Assembly: GCA_016801845.1 (NCBI GenBank)
Contig: CM028914.1
Span: 19,977,272-20,041,271 of the forward strand
Direction of reading: 5' to 3'
Source of the DNA: Polydactylus sextarius
Lineage: Eukaryota > Chordata > Actinopteri > Polynemidae
DNA length: 64,000 nt
The notes below the pieces were generated by a model. The model was not told the origin of the DNA and ran no database searches. It worked only from the letters and a program-made list of their open reading frames with translations. The position numbers and the translations under genes were made by a program. This document shows positions 10,831 to 22,890 of the stretch, piece by piece; position 1 is the stretch's first letter, and each line of letters begins with the position of its first letter.

Positions 10831-12180
10831 TTTTTTTTCTCTTTCGTTCCCTCCCTCTCTCTCCATCCTAGTGTCTTTCACTGTAAGACAAACCCACAGA
10901 AGGATTGTCATAAACTATGTGGGATAGTGTGTGCTGAGTTGGCTTGAAAGCTCTTGAGTGGAGCAGAGTGTAGGTCAGTTTTTATTGGAGCATGATCGCT
11001 TATTCAGGGACACTATAACAACACACAAGGGTAGCAGTAACCAGAGGCCTAGAAAAACACCAGTACACCACATGATCACTGACCCTGACTCACTGGCAAG
11101 GCATCGGAGTCTCCACAAAGATTCTTGACCTAACTCTTTGGACTTTAGATGGATTGCATCAACTTTCTTGTCTCAGTCTGCATCGTAGCAGGTTCAACTG
11201 CATCTGTAGCAGTAATTCGCCAAGCATAGCCGTTCAAGGAACTGACCCTGAAACGCTCACAACAGAACAAAGGTTTCTCAAAAAAGCAGAACCTTGGCAA
11301 AGAAGACCGTATAGTCAGAGATATTTGCAAGTGTTGGCAGCGTAGAGCATGAGTAGTCAGCTGAAGAGACTAAAAGAAGAACCTCCAATGCCTGAAATAT
11401 GAATTTGATGCAGATGTTGATGATCTGTTGTGTTTTCGCATAGCAGTGGTTTGTCCTAGATATCTGGGCAAACATTTTTATCCATCCATCGTGAAGTCCA
11501 GCCTCCTGCTGGGACAGTCCGCATGAACATAGAGCCTTGGGGCCTGAGCTCTGGTATTCTGCTGTACAGCAATCAAACAGAAAACACATGAAATGCTGCA
11601 AATCATTACAGTTTGACAAAAGTTTGGAAACTCTGTTAGAGCGCAGCTCCAAAATCAAAGTCTCACATCACCACTCACAGTTTGACCTAATGTTTGCATA
11701 CTGTTAATACTTTTAAGGAGCAAAACAATCCGTTACAAGCTGAAACCCTCAACATTACAGTTCTTTTAATCTTCTGCCAACACTGCTCTCTAGAAGCTAT
11801 TCTTCAGCTGAGCACGACTAGAGCCACAAATCTAGCTGTCATTCTGTGATAATGTGCTGTGATGTAGGGTGATGACAGGCTCTTTACTACTGAAAAGTGA
11901 TAGACAAAACTTGGAATTATTTCTAAAAAGTAGAATTGAGGAGCCAAGACATTTTATTTGTAATTTTCTCTATAGAATGTGTTCAAATATTTAGTGTGTC
12001 ATGAGCTTTACCCCAAAGAGCCTCAGCCTTCATGTCTAGTTTCAGTCCACACTTTTATTTCTTTGTCAGGAGGTTAAATCAGTCTTTGAGGGACAGACAG
12101 AGTCAGACAGTTAGACCCTTCACTGTACTACTGGTATTGTGGGAGGTGGTGGATGTCAGATGGCTGGTCCGTGGCTTTCA
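10831..12180. other. noncoding spacer
   Basis: No supported gene. A 126-codon minus-strand frame at 11278-11658 lacks any recognisable motif. Confidence 0.45.
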
Positions 12181-12189
12181 GCCTGCTAT

Positions 12190-12620
12190 CATGCTCTACC
12201 ACTTAGCATGCTAATTAATCCCAACCAAAGGGCCGTGTCAGTCACCCCACGCTCCGCCAGGGACGCTCCCACTGGGCTCATCCTGCTTTAATTGAGCACG
12301 TTTTTCAGGAGCCTGCTGTCCCTGGGATTACATTAGATCCCTCTAATTCACCCAGGCTGCCACCGGCGTGGGCAAAGCGAATGGAGAGAGGGAGGGAGCG
12401 AGATGAGACGTAGAACTGGGAAATGTATAAATAAACCAAACAAACAAACAAAACAAACAAAAAACCAGACTGAGTGTTTATTAACACCCCTGGGATGAAA
12501 AAGGAGGTGAGTGCAGGAAATCATTAGCGCAGGAGAGTCAAACTAGTCTCGTTTGATCTCGCTGATGGAGGAGCAAATGTAATTTAGCGCGCTGCGAGTA
12601 ATTTGTTTTAGCAGTTAGCA
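12190..12620. promoter_or_regulatory. candidate conserved noncoding element
   Basis: It contains TAATTA at 12212-12217, TTTAATTGAG, CTCTAATTCACC, TCATTAGCGC and GTAATTTAGCGCGCTGCG. The flanks of a short purine-rich and (AAAC)n-like stretch (about 12385-12465) are the two best halves. CpGs are retained. One of the strongest enhancer-like blocks in the window. Confidence 0.42.
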
Positions 12621-14060
12621 TGGGTTCCTTTTAATTTCATTTTGCCTTGCATCACTCTTTCAAATTAAATATTTTTATTTTGTACAAAGCAGATCTTTGT
12701 GAGCCTCGCGGCTCAAAGACCAGCCCTCACCAACAACTAATGTTTATTCATCTTTGCTTGTTTGCATGTGCAGTAGACAGCATCTTGACAGGAGCGTGCA
12801 GTGTCGGCTTTTATTTGACTACTTTCTGTATAATGAGGCAACTCAGATGTACACGGTGACAGCTAGCAAATCATAGTAGGAGAGTAACAAAGTGTTTTTG
12901 TCACTGCAGCTCTAATTATTTGGAAGTCGATGTTGAAGCGGCTGCATCTGTTTCAGTGTCATCACCTTATATCCTAATACTACTAAAAGTTGTTAACAAT
13001 GTGGTTTGTTTTTGAAATCATGGCTCCATTTGGAAACCGACGTAGCTTAATAGTTCACACATTTCACAGTTCACAACAGGTTTTCACTAAAAGTACAATA
13101 TGTAAACTAAGTCACTAATTTTCAAAGAACTGCAGGGTTTGGTCTTTCACAAAGCAGCTCACAAAACTGGTAGAGATAGAACTTTCATCTGTGAGGATCC
13201 ATGAGGAGGTTGATCATGTAGCTGTGGGACGTGACGTGGTGTAAGTCCTAGAGGGAGAATTTTATCTTGGCCTGTCAGGGAGTTGCCACTTAATTGCTGC
13301 TACCACCCATGACGAAGAGGAGGTCTTCCCCTGCTCTGGGACCAGCTAGTCTCAGTGCAGGTGAGAGGGGAGAAGAGAGGAGTGTTATCTGTAGGAGATG
13401 CCTGGGACATGCTGCTGTGAAGCACCTTATCAGGTCTGTGTTCACATGGTGTGGAGCCTCAGCACCTGCTCTCCCTGGCAGCAGAGAAGTGAGATGCCCT
13501 TCTGTGGTATCAGAAAAGCAGAGGCATGAACGGGACGAGTTGTTGTGAGGATGAGCAGCAATCTGTGGAAGCATGGGCAGCCATTTTGGATGCAGGGAGA
13601 AAATTTGAATGCCTCAGAGATGTGAGAATCCACTCAAACTTACTTTCAAAATGTTACACTTCTTTTAGGATTTATTACTATCTATTTTGTGCTTTGATAA
13701 ATTATATTTTCTTTGTAGATTGCATGAATGAAATGAATGAAATCTTCCCTGATGATCTTTAGATTTGTCAGTATCTCATACAAGATTTCAGCCCTTTCCA
13801 AAGTGTTGCAATCCTAGCTGCCATTACAGACTGATAAACAACGTGTGCTCTAATGTGAGAACACTGAGGGAACTCTGCGTATCTCAGCTGTGTCCCTGGC
13901 AAAGCCTGCAGGGGTTGTTAGCATTGACAGTGCCAGTCTTCATGCATGAGACTTCCAGGCAGATCGTTGGCAGAGCTGGGCAGTCTCTCTCAGATGGGCG
14001 TCAGCTGGCTGCAAGCCTCACAACCTTCTCCTCCTCCTCCCTCTCTGTGTCTTCCCATCA
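12621..14060. other. noncoding, weak mixed features
   Basis: No exon support. Open frames at 13290-13765 on both strands reflect stop-poor composition. A small 9-bp tandem (GAATGAAAT twice) lies at about 13725-13742. Confidence 0.45.
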
Positions 14061-14069
14061 TGGCAGACT

Positions 14070-14370
14070 CAGAGACAGAGCTTTATGGAGCCCCATAATG
14101 ATACGTGGCGAATGTGCGGCACTGGGGTGATTGTTAACAGTGGCAGCTGTGCAGACAGCCTGGATGATGGAAAATCAGTGGGACCTCATTTTGGTTTGCC
14201 AGTATGAATATTAATGGCTCGTTTCCAGGCCATGGCTAATGATGAGGAAAATTCCCTAATAAAAACTTGATGTGATGGGCAACGACCCGCGGGGTCACTG
14301 GAGACAGTCAAAGTTAATAGTGTGCCATCAGGTGTGAGGAGTTAAGTGATTAGAGGCACAGAACCTAATC
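14070..14370. promoter_or_regulatory. candidate conserved noncoding element
   Basis: Repeat-free block with CCCCATAATGATACGTGGCG, GAATATTAATGGC, GGCTAATGATGAGG, CGACCCGCGGGGTCACTGG and GTTAATAGTG. CCCGCGGGG is a 9-bp palindromic CpG core. Confidence 0.42.
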
Positions 14371-14410
14371 CTGATGTTTTTCTCCCCCCTCAGCTATGAG
14401 TGAGTGCGGT

Positions 14411-14433
14411 GGGAGGGAGAGAGGGAGGGAGGG
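14411..14433 (+). other. G-quadruplex motif
   Basis: Five GGG runs with loops A, AGAGA, A and A. Further G runs follow at 14442 and 14451. Also a purine-only tract able to form triplex DNA. Confidence 0.7.
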
Positions 14434-15089
14434 CTGGAAGTGGGAGGTGAGGGGAGCAGATGAGGTTTATATCTCTTGACAACACAGGGTTGCAGCATAC
14501 ATTCAACTACATGTAATCCATGAAGGTTACAAGTAATGCTATAGGTGGCAGACAGATTAGTTTCCATAGAACTGCTCTATTATATGTAATATTATCACAT
14601 TTCCCAGGGGATTTGTGTCATCTGAAATCGTTTGATGCTGTCGCCGATTGGATATTGGATACAATACAAAAAGAATTTTGAAAAAATGTTTTTGATCTGT
14701 CACTACGAGGAATATAGTTGTTTCATCTTCTTTTCATTTAAGGAAGAAAAAAGCCCAGTCCAGTTTAAAGTTAACTGAAGTCTAAATTCATTGATTTAAC
14801 CCAGAAACTGTTCAAAAAACAAGGGCATTCAGTGCCAGTTTTTGTACTTTACAGTTTTCCATGCTCAGCTCCACAAACACGTTTCTGACTGGACCAAAGA
14901 ACTATGGAGGTTCAATACCCCATTACAGATTTGACTGTCTGTAATAGGGAAGCATCTCAGTGGTGCGAACAGGGTGAAAATGCCTGTTTCATTCCATCTG
15001 CTCATCTACACAATACTCCCTCACCGCAGCACTTGCCCACATCCTCTTTACAGAAATCCTGCTTCTTTGGGAGCATTCCACAAATAGTC

Positions 15090-15300
15090 TAAAATTGATT
15101 GTTTGTGTGTGGCCAGATTGCAGTAATGAAGATGCCAAATCACATCATTGTTAATGTCTAGCATGTGGGGTAATTAAAATACACACCAAGTGGACTCATC
15201 TCAGGGGAGTCACCATAACTGCGCAAACAATGAAAAATTTGATGTATGTAATTATCTCAAAATCCTTCTATTAATCTTTGATTAATCCAACATCTGCTTT
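15090..15300. promoter_or_regulatory. candidate conserved noncoding element, TAATTA pair
   Basis: TAATTA at 15171-15176 and 15249-15254, two ATTAAT words near 15270-15290 and CAAATCACATCATTG near 15140. It lies just upstream of a weak exon-like segment (15310-15355) that I rejected. Confidence 0.37.
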
Positions 15301-15379
15301 GTGCCTCAGTCCCTTGTCGGCTTATGGGAGAGAGAGAGTGCAGAGTTGGGATGAGGTAAGGTGCATGTGTGTTGTTGGT

Positions 15380-16640
15380 GTTTGTGTATTCACCCACACA
15401 CATGTGCTGCAGTTATATTCTTTTCACTTCCACCAGATGACCAGTAAATGCTTCCCACCTCCAGGTGCCCCAGACCCTCGCCTGTAGCCAGTGGAGCCGT
15501 GTACACATGACTCTAGAAAGGGAAGGATGGTCTCTGTGCAACAAATGTGATCCACCTCTTCGTTCCTTCCTTCTGACACTGGTTCTTGTCAGCTGTGTGT
15601 ATCTGTGTGAGTGTCGGGTGGGTGGATCGCACTGATCAACACAAAGGTTTACCCCGCGGCAACATCTGTTTCTGCCGAGCATCACTTCTGCAGCAGCGCG
15701 CTGCCACATCTCTGGTTGAGTCAAATGTCCTACCATCCTTCACACTCCAACACAAAGCAACACACACATCGCTCAAATACCCTCTGAACAAATCTTTTCA
15801 TCCCAGACTTTCAGAATGTGTGAATGTGCCTGTGTGTGTGCTTTTCAGACTTTCCTCCTCGTCATTTCTCTGGTCACAGTCCTTTTATACACACTTGAGT
15901 GCCAACTCTGTTATTCTGTGACATTATTTCTGCTCCTTTAATGTAAATCATTAGAGATTTAACAATATGGGATTAATAATAAAATGGAATTAATATAAAA
16001 GAGCCAGGTTTAAAGGATTGTCTCAGATATTCTTTTAGTTTGGGAACAATCCAGTAAAATAAACCATAAAAAGAATATTCTCTAGAGTATTGAAACCAGA
16101 GGTCACAGACTATAAAGTTCTTATTATTTTATGGAAGGCCTCATTTTCTGCCCCTCTCCACCATCATCCCTCCTTGAGCTTCACTGTCTCAGAGTTTGCG
16201 GTCCAATTGGATATCTTCTGGATAAAGTTTTACATTTGAAGGGAAATTGCCTTCAGATGTTGGCCTGCTGCATTTGGCCGGTGCTGCACATGTGGATCAG
16301 ACCTGGTTATATTAGTCCAGACAGAGGTCTGGTCCTCCCTGACGAAACATTCTTGGCTGCTAAATGAGGTGTTTGCTTTATGTGACTATATAGACTGTCT
16401 CAAACACTCAAACTGTGCTGTTTTCTTTTCCCAGTGATTTCTTATGAGGTCTTCTCTTTCCTACCATATTTTTTTATGTGACAGTTCGACATCAAGCAGA
16501 TGCTGTGGAAATTAGATGTTCAATGTCATCACCACAGACCCTGCTTATTTTAATGATCTGTCCCAGTCAGGCATGTCATGTTGAATTTCCTTCTCGTGCA
16601 TGAATCTGTAGGTGTATTTACAAAACTGTCTTTTATGGAT
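15380..16640. other. noncoding mixed stretch
   Basis: Scattered TG/CA-rich words and pyrimidine tracts; no exon or repeat family supported. Confidence 0.45.
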
Positions 16641-17430
16641 ACCTACTCATGAAACGTGTCTGCCGGACTTATTTTTAAAGTAATAGCAGAGCTCGCTCCA
16701 GTACAAAGTCACAGTCTACATTTGGGCACGTGTTTGGCACAGTTATAGGTTAAATACGAGTGTATATCTGTCTGTAGCGTAGCAGTGGTTAACAGGAGGC
16801 TTTTAAACATAAGGCCTGTCCAGGGTAGATCATCATTAAAATCATAGGTCACAGCAGGTGATAGCGCCGTGTGAAGCTGATGATTGAGCATGGCGGTCGT
16901 GTTGGTGTTGTTTGTAGAGTTCATCTCCCTGATGTGTAAATCCTGCTTGTGTTGCCAATCTCACCATAATTCCCATTTTATGAAAATGTTTAAATTCAGT
17001 GTAGCCAAGTCAGTCCCTTTTTTATTTCTGTGTTATAAGAATCTAGTTTTTGAGCGTATTGTGATGGGGCCTGCTGTTCCAGCTCCATGTGCCAAAGCAG
17101 CAAAGCAGGTGCTGTGTAGCAAACCCTGAGCTCATCAGTCTCCTCCTGCCCGGCTCTATTTGTTGTTTCTCAATTCACAGTGGCAGGACTGGCAGACTGT
17201 GTAATGTGTGGGTGAGAAAGAGAGAGGGAGTTGGAGAAAGAGAGACGGATATGGGAGGTGTGAGTGGGGGGGTTTGAGAATAAGCATGGCACAGATCCCT
17301 ATTTCACCATCCTGGTCTTCCTCTATTCCCCATGAATAATGTGGCACAGCCACTACCCAGCGGTAGACCAGGCATGCTGCCATATCAAGTCGTTGTGGAG
17401 GATGCAGTGTCCAGCTTGGCAAGTCTGGGC
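16641..17430. promoter_or_regulatory. possible conserved noncoding element(s)
   Basis: Repeat-poor sequence with ATCATTAAAATCATAGG and CTCACCATAATTCCC cores, then a purine-rich (AG)n-like stretch at 17215-17280. Weaker support than neighbouring blocks. Confidence 0.27.
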
Positions 17431-17454
17431 TCATCCACATTCTGGGCCCACAAA

Positions 17455-17484
17455 CCCCCCCCCCCCCCCCACCCCCTTCCCCAA
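17455..17484 (-). repeat. poly-C run and G-quadruplex-capable tract
   Basis: C16 at 17455-17470 is followed by A, C5, TT and C4. On the minus strand this is a G-rich tract able to form quadruplexes in several registers. Homopolymer length is likely to be polymorphic and error-prone in assembly. Confidence 0.85.
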
Positions 17485-17519
17485 CCTGCAGAGAGAGGCA
17501 CTGGGCTCCAAGATGGCAA

Positions 17520-18070
17520 TCAAGGCTTGATTTGCCAACACATTTCCAATGATTAAAATGTAATTAGCACAAGCGAGCACCTCCTCCCCAGCTAATTTCC
17601 ACACACGCTGTGACAGGCAGGCGGTCGGCGGCACCCAGGCCCCAGCAGCAGATGGAGAAGGATGCAGCGGGAGGGGAAAAAACCATTTTGCCATGTGACT
17701 GTTTGCATCAGAAAACCATCAGGACGTGCAGCTATATCAGGAAGGAGCTGTTAGGAAGAGGGAATGAGGAGCCCTTGACGACAGCACATCAAATTGGCAC
17801 TGTCAGAACTGACCCTGGCAATGGCTGCCATCCTTCATGCTGTCTTTCCAGCTCCCAGGCATGCAGGAAAGTTGGCTTCTTTCCTGGGCTTTAACCCTTT
17901 CAGCCATCCTCCAGGACAACCTGGCTCAGACTGATAAACAGACACCAGCTTCTGTGTAACGGGGCACTTTAATGAAGCCCATATCAACCATAATTAATTT
18001 TAAGGTCATGGATAGCAGCCAGCATAACCTGAGGCTAATGTCACTCATGGGAGTGAAATTACGCATCTCT
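17520..18070. promoter_or_regulatory. candidate conserved noncoding element pair
   Basis: Two motif-rich halves: 17540-17640 with TAATTA at 17561-17566, AGCTAATTTCC and GCGGTCGGCGGCACC; and 17920-18070 with TAATTA at 17991-17996, CACTTTAATGAAGCCC and AAATTACGCATC. No repeat content. Confidence 0.42.
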
Positions 18071-19190
18071 CACAGATCCAGACTTAAAAAGGTGCCATTT
18101 AAGAAAATACTAGATTAAAGACGTCTTGTAACACTGGAGACTGAAGATCAAAAATTATAATAAGCCCGTTAAACATACTGTGTTTGCTCTCAGAATTATC
18201 GTCTATGCATGTCATTTTTGCTTGATTCTTAACATCTGTTAGTGTTTGTGGACCAATGGATTTCCAGAGGGTTATGCTGGAAAAGGGAACATGGCATATT
18301 TGCCTTGCACGCATCCCTGTGTGATGTGGTTACCCCTTTAGTACAGACATTTTTCTGCGGGTAGCTCTGGCAGGAGACTTTGGTCAGCCCTGCTGCTACA
18401 GACGATAGCATAGCTGCATCATTTAGCATTCGGCCCATGGCTCCTTATGTTCCCCTTCTACTGGGCCAGTATTACTCTCAGCTGGAGAGGGTTTAGGACA
18501 AGAATAATTTACTCCTACTTTCAGACCAATATAAACAAAAGCCTCATTGCTTGGACTGAGCGTAGGGAAATTTGTAATAGCACTCAGCCAAAAGAGAGGC
18601 CCGGGTGAGAGGAGGGGGGCAATCAGAAGTGCTCCGGATACAGGCCAACATCAACAGCTCTTAGAGCTGAAGCTAATGTTTGACATTCCTGTGTTACTTA
18701 AACTAAACACCAGGGTCTAGCTGTACAGTATAATGCTGGTCCTGTGTAAATAGCAGCAGCCTGGGTAGAGTATCGCTTTTCTTTGTCAGCCCCCTCCCAG
18801 GACTAATGGTTTCCTTACTGTACATGACTCTCACTTTAAATAAGTTTTCCCTCAGCCTGTCAGGGAGCTAACCCCACTAATCTCAATAGCACTATTGTTG
18901 TTGTGTTTTCTTTCTCTCTTCAGCGTAATATATTCATTTTTTGTCAGTCGTTTCAAACCTCTGACATGTGTCTTTTCATTAGACGTGGCCTCCCAGGATT
19001 AGTATAAAGTGTTTTTGACATTTCAACCATAGCTCTGCAGGTTCATTCACACCCAGCCGTCAGTACCTATTCATTTTATCCAGAATCATAGCAATAACTG
19101 GATTTTTTTTTTCTCATTTTCTCATTTTTTTTAGCTCATGCTTCCCACTTCTAACAACATAACCTCAGTTATTAATGATGTGGTCTAGCA
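18071..19190. other. noncoding, moderate motif content
   Basis: Contains ATTAGCATTCGGCCC-like words near 18420 and a strong pyrimidine tract with AG at 18924 that leads into a stop in all but one frame and has no donor. Nothing further supported. Confidence 0.4.
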
Positions 19191-19199
19191 GTCATTTGT

Positions 19200-19970
19200 G
19201 ACATTTCCAACTTCCAAGAGCGAAGCCGAGACTTTCTATCCTCCTGTTTCGAGGGTAAGAATCTATGTGTAGAAATACACGGAGCAAGAAAAAATTCTAG
19301 ATATGCAGGGATTCTTCTTCCCCGCCTCAGGTTGCTTTATGCATGAGGCAACACATTAGTTCACTATGATCACTTATCAGTGAGTGACAGCTCCGGCTTG
19401 TTTGTATGCCCGAGATGTGTTTTTTATCTCTTTAGAGATATTATTATTTGTTACTTTTTGCTCCATACCGGAGAAGCGATTTTTGAGGGAGCTTTAGCAT
19501 CTGCGCTGTAAGGACGACCAAATTGCCTGCCCTTGCCTGTCAGGACTGATCTCAGGATTTTTTACTTTGCTCATTATAAAGGTATTTCCATTTTATTAAG
19601 TTTTCCCTTTTTTCCATCCTTTGTCGCTCTGGGAAATTTGCATACTTCTATTCCTGGGGTAAAAAAAAGTAATGACAGCAATTTCTTTTCTTTTCTCTCC
19701 CGCGCCAGCTGTGTGAGTGCTTCGTTTAGTGGCACCTGTGAAAGCGACAGGCGCAGGGATGAGAAGTGAAAGAGAGCAGTTGATTAAATCATCATCAAGT
19801 CGTAGCACAGAAAGTCAATTCTGCTTGCCGTCTACAATGATATCCTTTTATCTTAAAGTAATGAGCTATGGCACTTTTGCATCGGGTAATACGATGAGTT
19901 CCATTAGCATGTTCCATTTGCTTCACAAGCAAGGGCAAGTCATTCCAGCCAGCTTCTATCTTGGCAATCA
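19200..19970. promoter_or_regulatory. candidate conserved noncoding element, long
   Basis: A 770-bp repeat-free, CpG-retaining stretch with CACTTATCAGTG (GATA word in a short inverted repeat), ATCTCTTTAGAGAT (14-bp palindrome), octamer ATTTGCAT at 19636-19643, TTGATTAAATCATC and CATTAGCATG. The longest open frame of the window (19717-20325, 202 codons) overlaps it but has no protein signature. Confidence 0.42.
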
Positions 19971-20379
19971 AAGCAATTGGCTGCACAGTCTGGGAACAGG
20001 GAAAAGGAGAGAGAGCAAGACAAGGGAACACAAGAAAGGAAGGCTGGTAGTGTTTCTGTACAGATCACAACACAGTGGAAAGAATAAAATCATGTCTATT
20101 ATTTCAACCCCCTTGCATACCTCTGTTCCTGAGTATGTAGTGCGAACAGCTAATGAGTGCTTGGTTGTATTACTGTTGTCCCATTCACAGACACCTGAAC
20201 ACATGGAAGCAGTTGAGACAGTTAACGCTGCTCATCGGATCTCGTCTGCCGCTACATCAGTCAGTTCTGTGTGGGGAGATTCACACAAACCCATTTATTT
20301 ACAAGCCCAAAATACATGTCCATAAATGTACACAGTGTGCGTCTTTTTGTATTACACAGACATTCACTCGTCTGTGACA

Positions 20380-20660
20380 TTCACATGTCTGTGTAATCAA
20401 AAGCTGCACTTGTCTTTCATTACATTTATTCATTCTCGCAGCTGAGAGTCTATCGGCTGCTGACGCTCTGTGCTCGGTATTAAAATGGAGGGTGGAATGT
20501 TGTGGGTGGTGGAGAGAGAGAGAAATGGAGAGCAGGAAAGCGTCTGAGGAGTGTTTGCCCAGTGCGTTTATTGCCTCTGCATAATTTATGAGCTGCTGGA
20601 GCTGACCATCATGGCAGTGTGCCGCGGGCGGCCCCTGGGGCCATGTGGGACAGGCCTGTA
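20380..20660. promoter_or_regulatory. candidate conserved noncoding element
   Basis: Repeat-poor block with TTCATTACATTTATTCATTC, CTCGGTATTAAAATGG, GCATAATTTATGAGC and a CpG-rich GTGCCGCGGGCGGCCCC core at about 20619-20636. Confidence 0.38.
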
Positions 20661-20949
20661 AATTGGATGCTATGCTCCTGCTGAGCTCGCAAGGCCTCTT
20701 TTTTTACCATCCAACTTGAGAAACCGACCAACAGTGAGCCCAGCCAGCTACCTTTGAGCTCTGCAGGGCCCCAGATCAGCAGAAAAACAAGAGATGGAAG
20801 CAAAATAAAAGGGAGAGTAAGAAAAAATGGCAGGGCCTTCTGTCGCTCACTCCCTGCACTGTCAATCATTTCACCACCTTAGCTCACTCCTTCCCCACTT
20901 TAATCGACACCCGCCAACCCCTCCCTGCACTCCCAGCCCCCACCCGCCT

Positions 20950-20975
20950 ACACACACACACACACACACACACAC
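20950..20975 (+). repeat. (CA)n microsatellite
   Basis: Uninterrupted CA dinucleotides, about 13 units, inside a C-rich stretch (20905-21005). Confidence 0.95.
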
Positions 20976-21059
20976 CATCCCAACCTCTGCCCATATTCCC
21001 CCCCAGTGCCTTCTTCATTACCGACTCCAGTGCTTCTCTGCACCTCAGCCATATGCACA

Positions 21060-21560
21060 ACGTTGAGGGCCGCCAGTCACCCAGCATTACACTAATTAGT
21101 TGATAAAGAATTAAGTGGACCTTGAAATTGAAATTGGAAAGAAAAAATGAAATCTAACCACTTTTTCCTCCCTCCATTATAAAGTTCCCTTCCTCTTCTT
21201 GTCATTTCTCCATCCCAGCCTCAAGCAGGAACACACATCATGGATTTATAATTCTAGCGGCAGTTAGTGTTTTGAGATTCTGGCTCCGTTTGAATTTCAC
21301 ATAGTTTTCAGTGTTAACAAGGGCATGGCTGCTCATGAGAAATCTACCTTGTCTCACATACCAGAGTGTAGTGAGCTAATGAAGTGATCTGATGATATTC
21401 AGACACTGAATATGAGTATGTGATAAGTTTGTCATTAAAGAGCTGATAAGATATGCCATTTACAAAGATAAATTGGATTATGGCACTCACATGTGTTGCA
21501 ATTGAATGCGGTCCAAGCAGGAACAGTTATAAAACAAGGATGTAGACACATTATCCCTAA
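21060..21560. other. intron upstream of the microexon
   Basis: AT-rich sequence with ACTAATTAGTTGATAA near 21090 (an ACTAATTAGT palindrome), otherwise no specific feature. Sequence just upstream of neural microexons is often conserved (family knowledge). Confidence 0.4.
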
Positions 21561-21584
21561 TTTCAGCCTGTCTTTGTCTTACAG

Positions 21585-21614
21585 TGTGACACCGAGAGTG
21601 ACCAAGACGACAAG
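21585..21614 (+). CDS. 30-nt coding microexon, acidic peptide CDTESDQDDK
   Basis: An internal exon of 30 nt bounded by very good splice signals. The acceptor is a pyrimidine-rich CCTGTCTTTGTCTTACAG ending at 21584; the donor is AAG|GTGAGT at 21615. Possible branch-point words (CCTAATTTC) lie about 25 nt upstream. Read in phase 0 it gives CDTESDQDDK; one other frame opens with a stop (TGA) and the third gives a basic, Thr-rich decapeptide. A 30-nt, frame-preserving acidic microexon is typical of alternatively spliced exons in neural or transcription-factor genes (family knowledge). It implies that the flanking tens of kb are intron of a + strand gene. I do not recognise the gene, and neighbouring exons lie outside the window or are not visible. 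What could overturn it: absence of conservation or of spliced reads. Confidence 0.62.
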
Positions 21615-21620
21615 GTGAGT

Positions 21621-22890
21621 CTGTGATATTTTATATACTATTTAAAGTTGCGTTGTTTCAGACAACTTTTATAGTAATTCAGTAAGATTCAAATATTAGA
21701 TTTTCTTTAAGACTGAGAATTTAATGTAATTAGAATTAAACATCCTGTTAATAAGTATGAGAAAGCCTTAATTAGCTGCACATTAATTATAAATGACTTA
21801 ATGATGTGCAAAATCTAAATCGAACAGTTCTGGGTTTTTAGGATTTAGATGACATTTAAATGAGGCTGCAGTGGCACGGTGAAGGGTGACAGCTTCCTCT
21901 TTCCTTAAAACTTAGCTCAGGCTAGCACATCTACAGCATCAAGTACCATATATAACTCTCTGTCTTTGTGATTCACTCTTTTACTAATTGGAAGTGACAG
22001 TCGTTCCTCTAATCTCAACCAACATGTTCTCCTGTGAAGATCTATAACATGTTCTAGTGTTATAATGCCACCCTGTATTTACAAAGTAGTACATAGTTTC
22101 CTTTTATCACTTTTGTTACATATACAGTTTTTAAAATACCAAATACTATAATTATAAAACAAAAATTACAGAAAAATGGACCCGGTGTCCACTGAAGAAA
22201 CACTTAAGTGAATTAAAGCAAAAAGATTTTTCTTTTTCATCAGCCGAAATCTGGCTTTACAGCACAGACACTAAAAAATAATGGAATCTCTAAATTTAAG
22301 AGGTTTCTTCTTGTCTATCTGTCTGTCTGTCTACATTAAGATCAGGTCACAAGATATAATAGAGTAGATTGAAAGTTAAAAGTTTGAGCTGAGCTGGGTC
22401 TTTTCATCCTAGGACTGTAAAAGACTTCACAAGATTACATACACATAAATTCACACATTCACACACTAGAATCAGTGTAAAAGGATTAGGATGTTTAATC
22501 AGCTGGAAAGAGCTGTTGCTGGAAAGTGCAAATGTGGGGAAGTTCAGTAAATCTGTGACTGAGCTCATCTCCAGAGGTGGTCAGGAAAATCTAATTGTTG
22601 TCTGCTCCATAATTAGAGCTGTCTCTATGAGCTATTTATCAGATCGACTGCAGTAAACATAATGATATACTGTGTACCTGTATTGTTTATTTGTCAATTG
22701 TACAAAGTGTTTTCAATAATGGCTGTAAAATTCCAGTCAAAGCGAATCTTATCAATCACAATTAGGAAATGCTACTCAGTAGCTCTAAGTTTGTATTAAG
22801 CCAACCCCAGTGTTTTGTGCAGCACCATTTATAACACCCAGGTATTCACAGTTTGAGCATAACTCACTGCCTCTAAAAGCAGCCATATTA
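21621..22890. other. intron downstream of the microexon
   Basis: AT-rich; several ATTA cores at 21730-21800 (AATTAGAATTAAACATCC, CTTAATTAGCTGC, ACATTAATTATAAATG) immediately downstream of the donor, which could be a conserved splicing-control or enhancer segment. A short GTCT tetranucleotide run lies at 22311-22332. Otherwise featureless. Confidence 0.42.

Noticed and set aside
11278..11658. 126-codon minus-strand frame
   Set aside because: No motif, membrane pattern or splice context; chance frame.
15310..15355. 46-nt + strand segment between CTTTGTGCCTCAG and GAG|GTAAGG
   Set aside because: Acceptor is fair but the donor is weaker, the length is not a multiple of three and the peptide is undistinguished.
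19717..20325. Longest open frame (202 codons, +)
   Set aside because: No domain, low complexity or family resemblance, no convincing start context; overlaps a block that looks like a noncoding element.
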